From: Ardenticatenaceae bacterium | GTDB taxonomy: Bacteria > Chloroflexota > Anaerolineae > Promineifilales > Promineifilaceae | Assembly: GCA_020634245.1 (NCBI GenBank) | Contig: JACKCC010000007.1 | Span: forward strand, 434,001 to 498,000 | Length of the DNA: 64,000 bases | Reading direction: 5' to 3' | In this document: positions 44,747 through 53,015 of the stretch, in pieces | Position numbering within the stretch: position 1 is the first letter of the stretch | How the letters are laid out: each line of letters starts with the position of its first letter | Program-made: the position numbers and the translations under genes | The notes under the pieces: generated by a model | Seen by the model: the letters and a program-made list of their open reading frames with translations, nothing else | The model's database searches: none | What the model was told of the DNA's origin: nothing

Positions 44747-46348
44747 ATGAAATTTAGAACATTGGCCTTATTGGCCGTACTGGCCTTCATCGTCGTTTTC
44801 GTCGGTTCAACTACAGTCAAAGAAACGGCCGCACAAACCCAAGGCACCCAAAACTTGCTAGTCAACCCCGGCTTTGAAGATGGCAACCATCATCAGGACC
44901 AGATTGCCGAAATCGTCGTCCCCGATGGCTGGAAACTCCACTGGCTGGATAAAGTAACATTCCCTGGAGCCTGGGACAATCTGCCCGCTCTCCGGCCGGA
45001 ATCGACCGTTTGGAACAGCCTGGGTGGCATTCCCGAAGGGGAGGAAATCCTTTGGCGCGATGGTATTTACAACCTCAAAGTATTCAAAGCCTGGGCGCCC
45101 ATGTACGCCGCCCTGTCCCAAGACGTCTCAGGTCTGGAAGTTGGCCGCCGCTACCGGCTGGTGGCCCCTGTTTACCCCGACCTCATCCTGGAATATAAAA
45201 ATGGTAAAGTCCCGCCAGATCGCCCCGATGCCGGTCAGGTTCGACTGGGAGCCAGCCCGGTAGGCGCAGCCTGGCGGGATGAAGGCGCAATTGCTTACAG
45301 CGGCTGGTGGACCGGCGCAACTGTTTCGCCGTTTTACCAGACCTACGTCACCTTCGTGTACGATTTCACCGCCACTCAGGAAAATATGACTGTGTGGATC
45401 GAGTTCCGTTCTACTTATCCTTACTCCAACAACGGTTTCTTCCTGGATACGATTGGCCTTTACACCCTGGATGAAGTTGACCCGTCTGTCAGTAATCCAT
45501 CCCCGTCCGGCGGCGGCGCGGCCGTTCCGGCTGGCCCGACTTCGACCCCCATGCCCACGCCCACACCGCGCGCTGACGGCGCAGTCGTTCATATTGTCCA
45601 ATCGGGTGATACGTTGTGGACGATTGCCATCCGCTATGCGGAAACAATGGGTCTGGCCCCGGAGGCAGCGCTGCCGGCTATCATGGAATTGAATAACAAT
45701 CCGGCTTTCATCACTGCCGGTCAGGAATTGATGATCGTTCCACCCGGCCAGGTAGCACCAACGGCAGAACCGGCCCCGGCTGAAGAAGAGACGGCAGCAG
45801 AAACGGCCGTTGAAGAGCCAACCCCCGAGCCGACCGCTGTACCGGTAGAAGAACCGACCGCCGCCGCAACAACAAGTTCGATTTGTGTGGCCGCCTTCAA
45901 TGATGCCGATGGCAATGGACAACGCGATGTGGCCGAAGGTCTGCTGGCCGATGCCGCTATCAGCCTGTTCCGTGGCGGCGCCAATGTCTCTACTTACGTG
46001 ACCGATGGCATTAACGAGCCGTACTGCTTCCAAAATCTGGAAGACGACACGTACCAGGTACAAATCTTCCCGCCGGCCGACTACGTCATGACGACGACGG
46101 GTAATTGGGCGGTTGCTGTTTCCAACGGCATGTCGATTGCTGTGGAATTCGGCACGAAGTTTGACGCCAATGCCGGTTCGGTGGCAGTGGCTGACGCGGG
46201 CGTGGCGGAAACGGCCGTACCCACCACAGCCCCGGCTCCAGCCGAAACTTCTTCCGGTAGTTCCAATATCGGTCTCATCGTTTTGGGTGCGGCCGTTGTC
46301 CTCATTTTGTTGGCCGGTGTAGGCGTTTTCCTGCTGCGCCAAAGCTAA
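44747..46348 (+). CDS. Surface protein with LysM and SdrD-B-like domains
   Basis: ATG 44747 follows GGAGGAAGAGTGAG. Signal peptide about 1-30 (FRTLALLAVLAFIVVFVGS). Residues about 35-245 look like a carbohydrate-binding jelly roll (NLLVNPGFEDGN...). A Pro/Thr linker leads to a LysM domain (VVHIVQSGDTLWTIAIRYAE, about 283-340), an acidic Pro-rich linker and an SdrD-B-like domain (CVAAFNDADGNGQRDVAEGL, about 385-480). The C-terminus is a membrane helix plus RQS. It is probably a peptidoglycan- and glycan-binding protein anchored at both ends. Confidence 0.88.
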   Translation: MKFRTLALLAVLAFIVVFVGSTTVKETAAQTQGTQNLLVNPGFEDGNHHQDQIAEIVVPDGWKLHWLDKVTFPGAWDNLPALRPESTVWNSLGGIPEGEEILWRDGIYNLKVFKAWAPMYAALSQDVSGLEVGRRYRLVAPVYPDLILEYKNGKVPPDRPDAGQVRLGASPVGAAWRDEGAIAYSGWWTGATVSPFYQTYVTFVYDFTATQENMTVWIEFRSTYPYSNNGFFLDTIGLYTLDEVDPSVSNPSPSGGGAAVPAGPTSTPMPTPTPRADGAVVHIVQSGDTLWTIAIRYAETMGLAPEAALPAIMELNNNPAFITAGQELMIVPPGQVAPTAEPAPAEEETAAETAVEEPTPEPTAVPVEEPTAAATTSSICVAAFNDADGNGQRDVAEGLLADAAISLFRGGANVSTYVTDGINEPYCFQNLEDDTYQVQIFPPADYVMTTTGNWAVAVSNGMSIAVEFGTKFDANAGSVAVADAGVAETAVPTTAPAPAETSSGSSNIGLIVLGAAVVLILLAGVGVFLLRQS

Positions 46349-46378
46349 CAACATATTCAGTTTTAAATCGAATCACGA

Positions 46379-46406
46379 AAAGCCCTGCTGTTGCAGGGCT
46401 TTTTTG
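46379..46406 (+). terminator. Rho-independent terminator of the LysM gene
   Basis: AAGCCCTGC and GCAGGGCTT with loop TGTT, then a run of T. Confidence 0.85.
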
Positions 46407-46533
46407 TTGCTACATCAACTACACCATTTGCACACACCCCCTTAATAAGTTCTCCACATCCGGCGGCTATGATCAGGTCATACAGTTCGGATAACAACCC
46501 GGACGACAATAAATAAACATTAACAACAGATAG

Positions 46534-46641
46534 GTAAACCACAAAAAGATTTTTGATAAGAATGCATCACTCCTTTGTGGTTTACTCAGGGAAAACGGGA
46601 GAAGCATTGTGCCCTCGATTCAAATGAGTTCCCCGTTTTCC
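46534..46641 (+). promoter_or_regulatory. Two-hairpin structured leader of the small secreted protein gene
   Basis: Two perfect inverted repeats stand in tandem: GTAAACCACAAA (46534-46545) with TTTGTGGTTTAC (46574-46585), 12 bp, and GGAAAACGGG (46590-46599) with CCCGTTTTCC (46632-46641), 10 bp. The second ends 8 bp before the GGAGG ribosome site. Such stable structures next to the ribosome site suggest control of translation or mRNA stability. I do not recognise a known riboswitch. Confidence 0.55.
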
Positions 46642-46660
46642 ACTACCATGGAGGTATATC

Positions 46661-47182
46661 ATGAAAAAGTATTGGAAATTTGCAACAATCGTAACCGTTT
46701 TAGTCGCCGTCGTCGCTTTAGTTGGCGTCACCGCGATTTACGCCCAAGGGCCGGCCAACAATGGCGCCGCCGGTCAAGCAGCCGCCAACCGCAGCGGCCT
46801 CAATGCCAACAACGAAAGCGGCCTGGGCCTGATGGCCGTCGATGAAGCTGATATGCACGCCGTCATCGCTGACGCGCTGGGGATGAGCCTGGATGAGTTT
46901 GAAGCGGCTATCGCCGCCGGCGAAACCCCGTCCACCCTGGCTTTAGAATTGGGCATCGACCTGAACGTCATTCAAGAGGCTATGGATGCCGCCCACGCCG
47001 CAGCGTTTGAGCAGGCTGTGGCCGATGGCTTGATTACGCAGGAACAGGCCGACTGGATTCTGAGCCATCGCGGTGGAACCGCCGGACAAAGTGGCAGCAT
47101 GCAGGGTGCCCAAAATGGTACACAAGGTACAGGGAACGGTGGTTACAGCAACGGCACTGGCACAGGTGAATGTATGCAGTAA
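46661..47182 (+). CDS. Small secreted protein, DUF2680-like
   Basis: A 173-aa exported protein: signal peptide about 1-30 (ATIVTVLVAVVALVGVTAIY, then AQG), a helical core with two similar units (VIADALGMSLDEFEAAIAAG and LGIDLNVIQEAMDAAHAAAF) and LITQEQADWIL, the pattern of DUF2680/YckD-type proteins, and a low-complexity Gly/Asn/Thr tail ending GECMQ. The ribosome site GGAGGTATATC is strong. Its role is unknown. The structured leader suggests condition-dependent expression. Confidence 0.75.
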   Translation: MKKYWKFATIVTVLVAVVALVGVTAIYAQGPANNGAAGQAAANRSGLNANNESGLGLMAVDEADMHAVIADALGMSLDEFEAAIAAGETPSTLALELGIDLNVIQEAMDAAHAAAFEQAVADGLITQEQADWILSHRGGTAGQSGSMQGAQNGTQGTGNGGYSNGTGTGECMQ

Positions 47183-47213
47183 TTCGTAACGAAAAATCTC
47201 CTTCAATCTAACG

Positions 47214-47248
47214 AAAAAGAGCGTGACCGGAATGGTCACGCTCTTTTT
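47214..47248. terminator. Bidirectional terminator between convergent genes
   Basis: AAAAAGAGCGTGACC and GGTCACGCTCTTTTT form a perfect 15-bp stem with a 5-nt loop; A- and T-runs flank it on either strand. It overlaps the last codons of the GNAT gene on the minus strand. Confidence 0.88.
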
Positions 47249-47775
47249 GTATCCAGAACTTTTTTCATAGGCTGGTAGGCTCCGCCACTCCCAGAAAAGC
47301 TGTGCAGGGTACGCAAACCAGTCGTTCGTTTGTAACCTAGCGCCCGGTAAAAGGGCACCGCGTAGAGGGTGGAAGCCAGTTTGAGGACGGTGACGCCCTG
47401 ATTCTGGCATTCCTGCTCAAATCGGGCCACTAACTGCCGACCGATTCCTTGACGATGGTAACGGCCGTGCACAAACAAACTCTGCAACACCGTCCGCTGC
47501 TTATGATCGACACGGCCGCCGCGTAACACCCCGGCAATCGTCCCGGCATCTTCAGCCACCAAAACGATAGGTGCCGCAATCGCCTCCGCAATGGCCATTT
47601 GATGGGCTGGTTCTGACGAGTCGGCAAATTGAAATGGCCCCAACATTTCCGCTTGTTCGGCCGTTGTGGCAAAATCCAGGTTAAACGTCCGATACGTTTC
47701 GGCGATCAATCGGCCTACGCTGGCCGCATCAGCGGCACAATATTCTCGAATCGTGAGCATGACTCCCCGCTGCAT
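47236..47775 (-). CDS. GNAT-family N-acetyltransferase
   Basis: Single-domain acetyltransferase of about 179 aa. The acetyl-CoA site is in LQSLFVHGRYHRQGIGRQLV (R-x2-G-I-G-R), and FYRALGYKRT is the usual C-terminal strand-helix. The substrate is unknown. The start is set by a TGATG overlap with the stop of the YwbE-like gene (translational coupling); an internal ATG at 47760 has GGGGAG but too close. Confidence 0.88.
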   Translation of the reverse strand: MQRGVMLTIREYCAADAASVGRLIAETYRTFNLDFATTAEQAEMLGPFQFADSSEPAHQMAIAEAIAAPIVLVAEDAGTIAGVLRGGRVDHKQRTVLQSLFVHGRYHRQGIGRQLVARFEQECQNQGVTVLKLASTLYAVPFYRALGYKRTTGLRTLHSFSGSGGAYQPMKKVLDTKRA

Positions 47776-47972
47776 CAATCGGCAATGATCTGTTTCACCC
47801 GGCCCACGGCGCCGCTCTCCAGCCGCACCTTGATGCCATGCGGATGCGTCGCTGATTTGGTCAGGATGTCCTTGACGATGCCTTCGGTTAGCTTGCCGGT
47901 CCGCTGGTCTTTCTTCAAGACGATGGCGACTTTCAAGCCCGGTTTAATCTGGCTGCGCTGCGTTCCGCTCAT
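47775..47972 (-). CDS. ywbE: YwbE family protein
   Basis: A 65-aa protein, MSGTQRSQIKPGLKVAIVLK then KDQRTGKLTEGIVKDILTKS and HPHGIKVRLESGAVGRVK, matching the small YwbE family throughout, with a KOW-like beta-barrel. Its role is not established. It overlaps both neighbours by one base (TGATG), so the three genes DinB-like, ywbE and GNAT are translated as a coupled set. The longer in-frame extension upstream would cover the DinB gene and is not coding. Confidence 0.88.
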   Translation of the reverse strand: MSGTQRSQIKPGLKVAIVLKKDQRTGKLTEGIVKDILTKSATHPHGIKVRLESGAVGRVKQIIAD

Positions 47973-48457
47973 CAAGCGGCCTCCTGCATCCCCACCCATT
48001 CCACATCGATGCCCGCCGCGCCCAACCGGTCGCACAGTTCGCCGGTGTGGTGCTGCAAATGGCGGATGCTGTAAAACTGAAGCTCTAATTTGCCAAACGG
48101 GATCCAGTAAAAGCCAGAGTTGGGAGAGGTAAAATCGAGAACGGCCGTTTTCGCCCCAACCTCCTCCCGGCAAAAACCCACATACTCCAGCAGGTCCGCT
48201 TTGCTGTACGGTTCCCGAATCTCCTTCGCTGGCTCCATAGACCCGTAATTTTCGCGGTGTTTGGCCCAGAGCACAAAGTCACTTTCGGCCGGCTGGATAT
48301 ACAGATGCGTGTAAAAAAGGGCGTGATAAGCCACATGCCAGAACTTGTTCCTATCGGCCGAACTGTTCCACAACGCCTCAGGACATTCGGCAATCGCCTT
48401 TTCCAACATCGCCAGCGCTGCCAAATATTGAGATTTGATGACTTTTTTCATGTTCAT
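47972..48457 (-). CDS. DinB-like helical bundle protein
   Basis: A 161-aa four-helix protein. His in FWHVAYHALFYTHLYI and in YSIRHLQHHTGEL give the metal triad of the DinB/YfiT superfamily, whose members include thiol-dependent S-transferases. First gene of the coupled trio. The start may be MNMKK or MKK two codons later. Confidence 0.82.
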   Translation of the reverse strand: MNMKKVIKSQYLAALAMLEKAIAECPEALWNSSADRNKFWHVAYHALFYTHLYIQPAESDFVLWAKHRENYGSMEPAKEIREPYSKADLLEYVGFCREEVGAKTAVLDFTSPNSGFYWIPFGKLELQFYSIRHLQHHTGELCDRLGAAGIDVEWVGMQEAA

Positions 48458-48470
48458 ATATTTTCCTTTG

Positions 48471-49598
48471 TCAGAGTTTTCCAGAATTCTTCACCACTGG
48501 GTGTTCCTTCCAAATAGGTTCCCATGCCTTAGACATATCCGTTCCTTCAATGTCTGCGAAACTCAAAGATGATAAGTCTAATTGCTGCCCTTTCTCCAAG
48601 GATGTCATAATTTTGTCAAAGAGTTTTTGCATTGTGCTTTCACTTGGTGGCCAATACATTGACATCCATTGGATTCTAGGAATCTGAAAACGGCCCACAA
48701 TAACACTAAACCCCTTATTTGTACTTTTGAGATTTTCTAATTCTTTTTCGCTAGAAAGTTTTTTTAGTGGGAAAGTTCCTTTTGGCGCAGAATAAGAGAC
48801 TTTTAACTGATACCTATTTAATGCATTTTCGGACGCATCTACAAGAGTTCGATAATCAACCTCCCCTGGAAAAGTTATTGCGTAGCCATCAATTTTTACT
48901 TCAACTTCTATTTTGTTTACTTTGGCAATTCGTCCTTGAACGATCTGTAGCCAATTCTCTGGTAAATCTACATCAATCAAGTGAACCCCAATCCTCCGTG
49001 AAATTTCACCTTGAGTCCACATTTGCCAAATCAAATCTGGAACAGCCCCGACCACAGAACCGCTTTGATCCCTAAAAAATAAAATTTCACCCCAAGAAGC
49101 ACCGCCTGGTACATCATTTTCCACCTTTATATTTGTAATTGTGAGTAATAGATAGATTAATGATTGAAATGCTTCAGCTACAGCTGTTACTAAGTTTTTC
49201 TTTCGATCTCTAAAAAGTAACGTCCTAACACCTGCCTTTTCCGCGCGTGATATCGCCCCGTTAGTATATCGACTAGATGAAACAAATATACCTAATTGAG
49301 TTGGTATTCCAACGTCCTGCAATTTGCCAATAAACTCATCGATCTTGCCCACGCCTGTAGGCTTATTTTCATTTTTACATTCAATTGCAACTCTAACCGG
49401 ATAGCCAGCAATTTGGCTTGTCAATAGCACATCAATCTCACGCGTTCGCCCTGGTTCTCCTAAAACAGGCAGATACACATTTCTGTCAACAACCACACCT
49501 TCAGCCTTGTGCATTTCAGCAACAATTTGCTCAAGCACATCACCTTTCGCCCGGGTTGAACCGGTTGGAGCAGCCTTCTTTTTTCGCTTTTTTGGCAT
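48471..49598 (-). CDS. PD-(D/E)XK nuclease-domain protein (Mrr-like)
   Basis: A 375-aa protein with a very basic start (PKKRKKKAAP) and an N-terminal restriction-endonuclease fold: REID (D56), then AIECKNENK (E73, K75) on the following strand, and a helix with IDEFIGKLQDVG; FVSSSRYTNGA matches Mrr-like domains. The remaining 240 residues are unassigned. Base composition is visibly more AT-rich than its neighbours and it has no ACGGCCGT octamer, which hints at recent acquisition. It starts 33 bp after the helicase-HNH gene ends, on the same strand, with a good site (AGGGAGTGGGTAA), so the two are probably co-transcribed. Confidence 0.82.
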   Translation of the reverse strand: MPKKRKKKAAPTGSTRAKGDVLEQIVAEMHKAEGVVVDRNVYLPVLGEPGRTREIDVLLTSQIAGYPVRVAIECKNENKPTGVGKIDEFIGKLQDVGIPTQLGIFVSSSRYTNGAISRAEKAGVRTLLFRDRKKNLVTAVAEAFQSLIYLLLTITNIKVENDVPGGASWGEILFFRDQSGSVVGAVPDLIWQMWTQGEISRRIGVHLIDVDLPENWLQIVQGRIAKVNKIEVEVKIDGYAITFPGEVDYRTLVDASENALNRYQLKVSYSAPKGTFPLKKLSSEKELENLKSTNKGFSVIVGRFQIPRIQWMSMYWPPSESTMQKLFDKIMTSLEKGQQLDLSSLSFADIEGTDMSKAWEPIWKEHPVVKNSGKL

Positions 49599-49631
49599 TT
49601 ACCCACTCCCTGAATATTTACCCTGCATATA

Positions 49632-52193
49632 TTAAACCCCTGCATTCAAAATTCCCAAAAGCTGTCTTGTCACCTGTTTGGTGTCCGGGCCGATTTCGCC
49701 GGGTGGGCCGACGCAGGCGGGACAGCCATCACGGCAGCGGCAGTCGCTGACCAGTTCCAGGGCGGCGGCCAGCAGGGTGTCATGCAGTTCAAACAGGCGC
49801 TGGCTGAAGCCGACACCGGCGGCCACCCGCTCGTAGACAACTACTGTAGGCGCTTTGGTCACCGGGCTGCGGCTCTCGGCGCTGACCTGGATGTCGCTGG
49901 GATCGCACATCAGGTAAAGCGGGGCCAGGTTGCCCAGGACGTAGGCCAACCCACCCAGCGCCGAGCGGGTTTGCTGCCCGGCTTCGGCCTGCCGGTGGCA
50001 GCTTGGGCAAAGGGTGATGAGGTTGTCGAGCTGGTTGGCGGCCTGGTGGTTTTCGTTTTGGCCGGGGATGTAGTTGAATTCGCGGAACGGCCGTATGTGA
50101 TGAACGTGTAGGGTGATAGACCCTTCGGGTTTTCCGAAACCCGAAGGGTCTTGGCCGCTGGCCCCGCACATCCGGCATTGATGATTGTCCCGATCCAGCG
50201 CCCGCAGCCGCTGCGTCTTCCAATTCGACCCATAATCATTGGGCCGCAGCAAAATTCCGGCGTCGTACAACTGCTCCGTCAGCGATTCGCCAAAGACCAG
50301 CCAGTAACCGCTCGTCTCCAGCGTCATCTCCGGCAAATCAATCTCGCCAAACCCCAGCGTCTCAAAAGTGTAGCGCTTGATTTTGCGATAGCCGGTAGCC
50401 TGCGTCACCACCGACACGTCGCCCCAGGCGCGGAGCAGGCCGCCCGCTTCCTGCTCGGCTTCCGGCCGCAGGGCGCGGATACTGCTGCCGACGCTGGCCC
50501 GCGTGTAATAATCGACATCGACCGGGCGCACGTAAGCGATACGGCCGTTCCAATCCAGGCTCTCTACCAGATACGTCTGCCCCAAGTGCATGTAAATTGC
50601 CTCTTCATACAGCAGCAAGGGCACGCTCTCCAAATCAATCTCGCCGATAATTTCCGGGGTCGAGCCGCTGGTGTCATGAATCAACACCGTCTCATCACTG
50701 CCGGTGCGCAAGGAGACACCGCCGGCCGGCACGCCTTCGCCCAAATAATGGTACTGCTGCCGGGTTTCGTGCAGCACACCGGCCTCCTCCATCAGTTCCA
50801 GCAGCGGATCGACCGGGCCAAAGCCGCCATACGCTTCCCCTTTTTGGAAGGGCAGTTCGTAGGCGGCGCACTGCAAATGTTTGACCATGATGCGCTCATT
50901 GTCGGGATTGGTCAGCGCATGTTCCGGCGAGCGGCCGAACAGGTAGCGCGGATGCTGGCAAATGTACTGGTCCAGCGGGCTGTTGCCGGCGATGAGCACC
51001 GCCGCCGATTGTTCGGCCCGACGCCCGGCGCGGCCCGCCTGCTGCCAGGTAGAAGCAATCGAACCAGGATAACCGGCAATCACGGCCGCATCCAGTTCAC
51101 CAATGTCAATGCCCAATTCCAGGGCATTGGTGGCCACGACGCCGCGCAGTTGGCCAGTGCGTAAATTGTGCTCGATTTCGCGCCGTTCCAGGGGCAGGTA
51201 GCCGCCGCGATAGCCGGTAACGGCCGTATCCGCCCACCCTCTATACGCCAATTCATCCCGCAAATAAGTCAGCAGCAGTTCCACCGATTGGCGGGTTCGG
51301 GCAAAGAGGATGGTTTGCACATCTTCAGCCAGGAAGGTAACGGCCGTGTCCCGTCCCGCAATCATCGTGCTGGCCCGCAGTCCCAACTCCTCGTCGATGA
51401 TGGGCGGATTGTAGAGGATGAACTGTTTTTCGCCCGTTGGCGCGCCGTTTTGCGATTCGTCAATCAGGACAAACGGCGCTTCCACTAATCGTTCGGCATG
51501 TTCGCGTGGATTGGCAATCGTTGCTGAGGCACAAATAAACTGGGGATCGCTGCCGTAAAAGTGGCAGATTCGGCACAGCCGACGCAGCACGTTGGCGACG
51601 TGGCTGCCAAAAATGCCGCGATAAGCGTGGATTTCGTCCAGCACCACAAATTCTAGGTTGCTGAACAAATCGCGCCAGCCGGTGTGATAAGGCAAAATGC
51701 CGGCGTGCAGCATGTCGGGGTTGCTGATGAGGATACCGCCTGCCGCTCGCACTTTGCTGCGCTGGCCCCGCGGCGTATCGCCGTCGTAGCTGTTAACAGC
51801 AATGGGCAGGTTGCCGGCGGCGATGATGGCGTTGGTTTCGGCGGTCTGATCGTGGGACAGGGCTTTGGTGGGGAAAAGGTAGAGGGCGCGGGCGGACGGC
51901 CGTGCCAACAAACGCTGCAATACGGGTACGGTGTAACACAGGGACTTGCCCGATGCGGTGGCGGTGGCGATGATGACGTTGTGGTGCTGGGCAACGGCCG
52001 TTATCGCGGCTGCCTGGTGCGTGAAAAACTGGTCAATGCCCCGACGGTGAAGCGCTAACTGAAATGAAGCGGGCAATATCACATCAGGCACGGCAAAAAC
52101 TGCGGGACGCGAAGCAAATCGCTGCCAGGCAACCACCTGACGCACGAAATCCCGATTTAACCGCAAATTATTGAGTGCAGCCGATATAGGCAT
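49632..52193 (-). CDS. MrfA/YprA-like DEXH helicase with embedded HNH module and DUF1998 tail
   Basis: Superfamily 2 helicase, 853 aa. Walker A IATATASGKS (75-84), Walker B DEIH (186-189), SNPDML, and the C-lobe GIDIGELDAAVIAGYPG with QQAGRAGRR. The C-terminus has the DUF1998 Cys cluster CRCRDGCPACVG. Between them, about 665-720, lies an HNH unit: CRMC, HVHHIRPF, DNLITLCPSCH. B. subtilis MrfA (YprA) removes mitomycin adducts and has no HNH that I know of. The HNH would add DNA cleavage. The loop between its CxxC and HVHH is lengthened by a perfect palindrome in the DNA (50118-50151). The Mrr-like nuclease gene follows immediately. Confidence 0.92.
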   Translation of the reverse strand: MPISAALNNLRLNRDFVRQVVAWQRFASRPAVFAVPDVILPASFQLALHRRGIDQFFTHQAAAITAVAQHHNVIIATATASGKSLCYTVPVLQRLLARPSARALYLFPTKALSHDQTAETNAIIAAGNLPIAVNSYDGDTPRGQRSKVRAAGGILISNPDMLHAGILPYHTGWRDLFSNLEFVVLDEIHAYRGIFGSHVANVLRRLCRICHFYGSDPQFICASATIANPREHAERLVEAPFVLIDESQNGAPTGEKQFILYNPPIIDEELGLRASTMIAGRDTAVTFLAEDVQTILFARTRQSVELLLTYLRDELAYRGWADTAVTGYRGGYLPLERREIEHNLRTGQLRGVVATNALELGIDIGELDAAVIAGYPGSIASTWQQAGRAGRRAEQSAAVLIAGNSPLDQYICQHPRYLFGRSPEHALTNPDNERIMVKHLQCAAYELPFQKGEAYGGFGPVDPLLELMEEAGVLHETRQQYHYLGEGVPAGGVSLRTGSDETVLIHDTSGSTPEIIGEIDLESVPLLLYEEAIYMHLGQTYLVESLDWNGRIAYVRPVDVDYYTRASVGSSIRALRPEAEQEAGGLLRAWGDVSVVTQATGYRKIKRYTFETLGFGEIDLPEMTLETSGYWLVFGESLTEQLYDAGILLRPNDYGSNWKTQRLRALDRDNHQCRMCGASGQDPSGFGKPEGSITLHVHHIRPFREFNYIPGQNENHQAANQLDNLITLCPSCHRQAEAGQQTRSALGGLAYVLGNLAPLYLMCDPSDIQVSAESRSPVTKAPTVVVYERVAAGVGFSQRLFELHDTLLAAALELVSDCRCRDGCPACVGPPGEIGPDTKQVTRQLLGILNAGV
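50118..50151. repeat. 34-bp perfect palindrome inserted in frame in the HNH module
   Basis: AGACCCTTCGGGTTT and AAACCCGAAGGGTCT, 15-bp arms with a 4-nt centre. On the coding (minus) strand it is read as about DPSGFGKPEGS, lengthening the loop between the zinc-binding CRMC and HVHHI by about 12 residues. It resembles palindromic elements that insert into genes in Rickettsia. Confidence 0.8.
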
Positions 52194-52620
52194 GAGCCGA
52201 TTATATCCATATTATTGACGGTCCGCTTTTGGAATGCAGTGTCGGTTTGTATTACAGAGTTATCCAGAATGTCATTCATATATTTATATTTTATAGTAGT
52301 CTATAGTAGGCCGTGTTGATATGTGGATACATTACTATGACCCCGTATATCTTCTACCGTGGCTCAGACCTACCCCATTTCTGGGGTGAGTTTTTTTACC
52401 GAACTCAGATAATCAGTGTGGATGATTTTGTTTGGTTCTGATTTACAAATAGGCAGCGTAAAACGGCCCTTTTTCTAGTACCCCCGTATATATGGGCGGT
52501 TATTACTCCGTTCCTATATCTGGTTCGGACCGGAACGGCCGTTCTGTTTTATCTGGCTGAATTATCCACAAAATAGCCCTGTTTTCCACAAGAATAGGGC
52601 AGTTATCCACAGATTTGACC
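52194..52620. other. oriC: Candidate replication origin (DnaA-box cluster with AT-rich segment)
   Basis: Two perfect DnaA boxes TTATCCACA (52562-52570 and 52603-52611) flank TTTTCCACA (52582-52590), spaced 20-21 bp. Further near-matches are TTATCCAGA (52260-52268) and, on the other strand, TGTGGATAC (52322-52330) and TGTGGATGA (52417-52425). An AT-rich stretch (52276-52306) ends in TAGTAGTCTATAGTAGG, similar to DnaA-trio repeats. A small hairpin ACCCCA/TGGGGT with T-run is at 52372-52397. The 750-bp gap between divergent genes is the longest non-coding stretch here. No dnaA or dnaN gene is adjacent. Confidence 0.6.
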
Positions 52621-52630
52621 GGTAAAAACA

Positions 52631-52663
52631 AAAAGACCGGCCTTCTCAAAGAACCGGTCTTTT
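52631..52663. terminator. Bidirectional terminator next to the DnaA boxes
   Basis: AAAAGACCGG and CCGGTCTTTT form a 10-bp stem with a 13-nt loop. No annotated gene ends here: both neighbours are transcribed away from it, so it may shield the origin region or end an unannotated RNA. Confidence 0.7.
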
Positions 52664-52833
52664 CGCCGTGACCCACATTTAGGGGAACACAGGTGTTGGC
52701 GGCATGTTGCCTCACGACCCATTTACGTTAAAATGAATCATGTTTGCGCATTGTAGCAGATGGAGTGATTAAGGGCAATGGCAATTCACTGTCTGTTGTT
52801 TGGGTGCGCGGAGTTTTTGGTGATGCTGGCGAG

Positions 52834-52866
52834 AGATTATAAAAGTCTGCCAGTCTGTTGTAATCT
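52834..52866. repeat. 33-bp palindrome, AAAGTCTGCCAG type, copy 1
   Basis: AGATTATAAAAGTCTG faces CAGTCTGTTGTAATCT with three mismatches and one central base. It is related to the element at 61111-61141. Confidence 0.65.
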
Positions 52867-52909
52867 AGCCGGTCACAAAAGTTTCAGACACCCCGACAGA
52901 TCAAACTGC

Positions 52910-52939
52910 TTGACAATCATAGTCTGAATTGACTAGAAT
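52910..52939 (+). promoter_or_regulatory. Predicted sigma70 promoter of spoVS
   Basis: TTGACA (52910-52915) and TAGAAT (52934-52939), 18-bp spacer; the leader would be about 70 nt. Confidence 0.7.
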
Positions 52940-53015
52940 TTGTTAGAAGGTGGTGGATTTCCCTATACTATGTCATGGGTTCCGATATCTAGGTGTCATT
53001 TACATGGAGGCCAAA

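Noticed and set aside
45128..46354. 408-codon ORF opposite the LysM protein
   Set aside because: Antisense shadow of a GC-rich gene; the plus-strand frame has signal peptide, LysM and SdrD-B features.
50151..51164. 337-codon ORF opposite the helicase
   Set aside because: Antisense shadow; the minus strand carries helicase motifs throughout.
52503..52715. 70-codon ORF on the minus strand in the origin region
   Set aside because: It runs through the terminator and all the DnaA boxes, and its composition is not protein-like.
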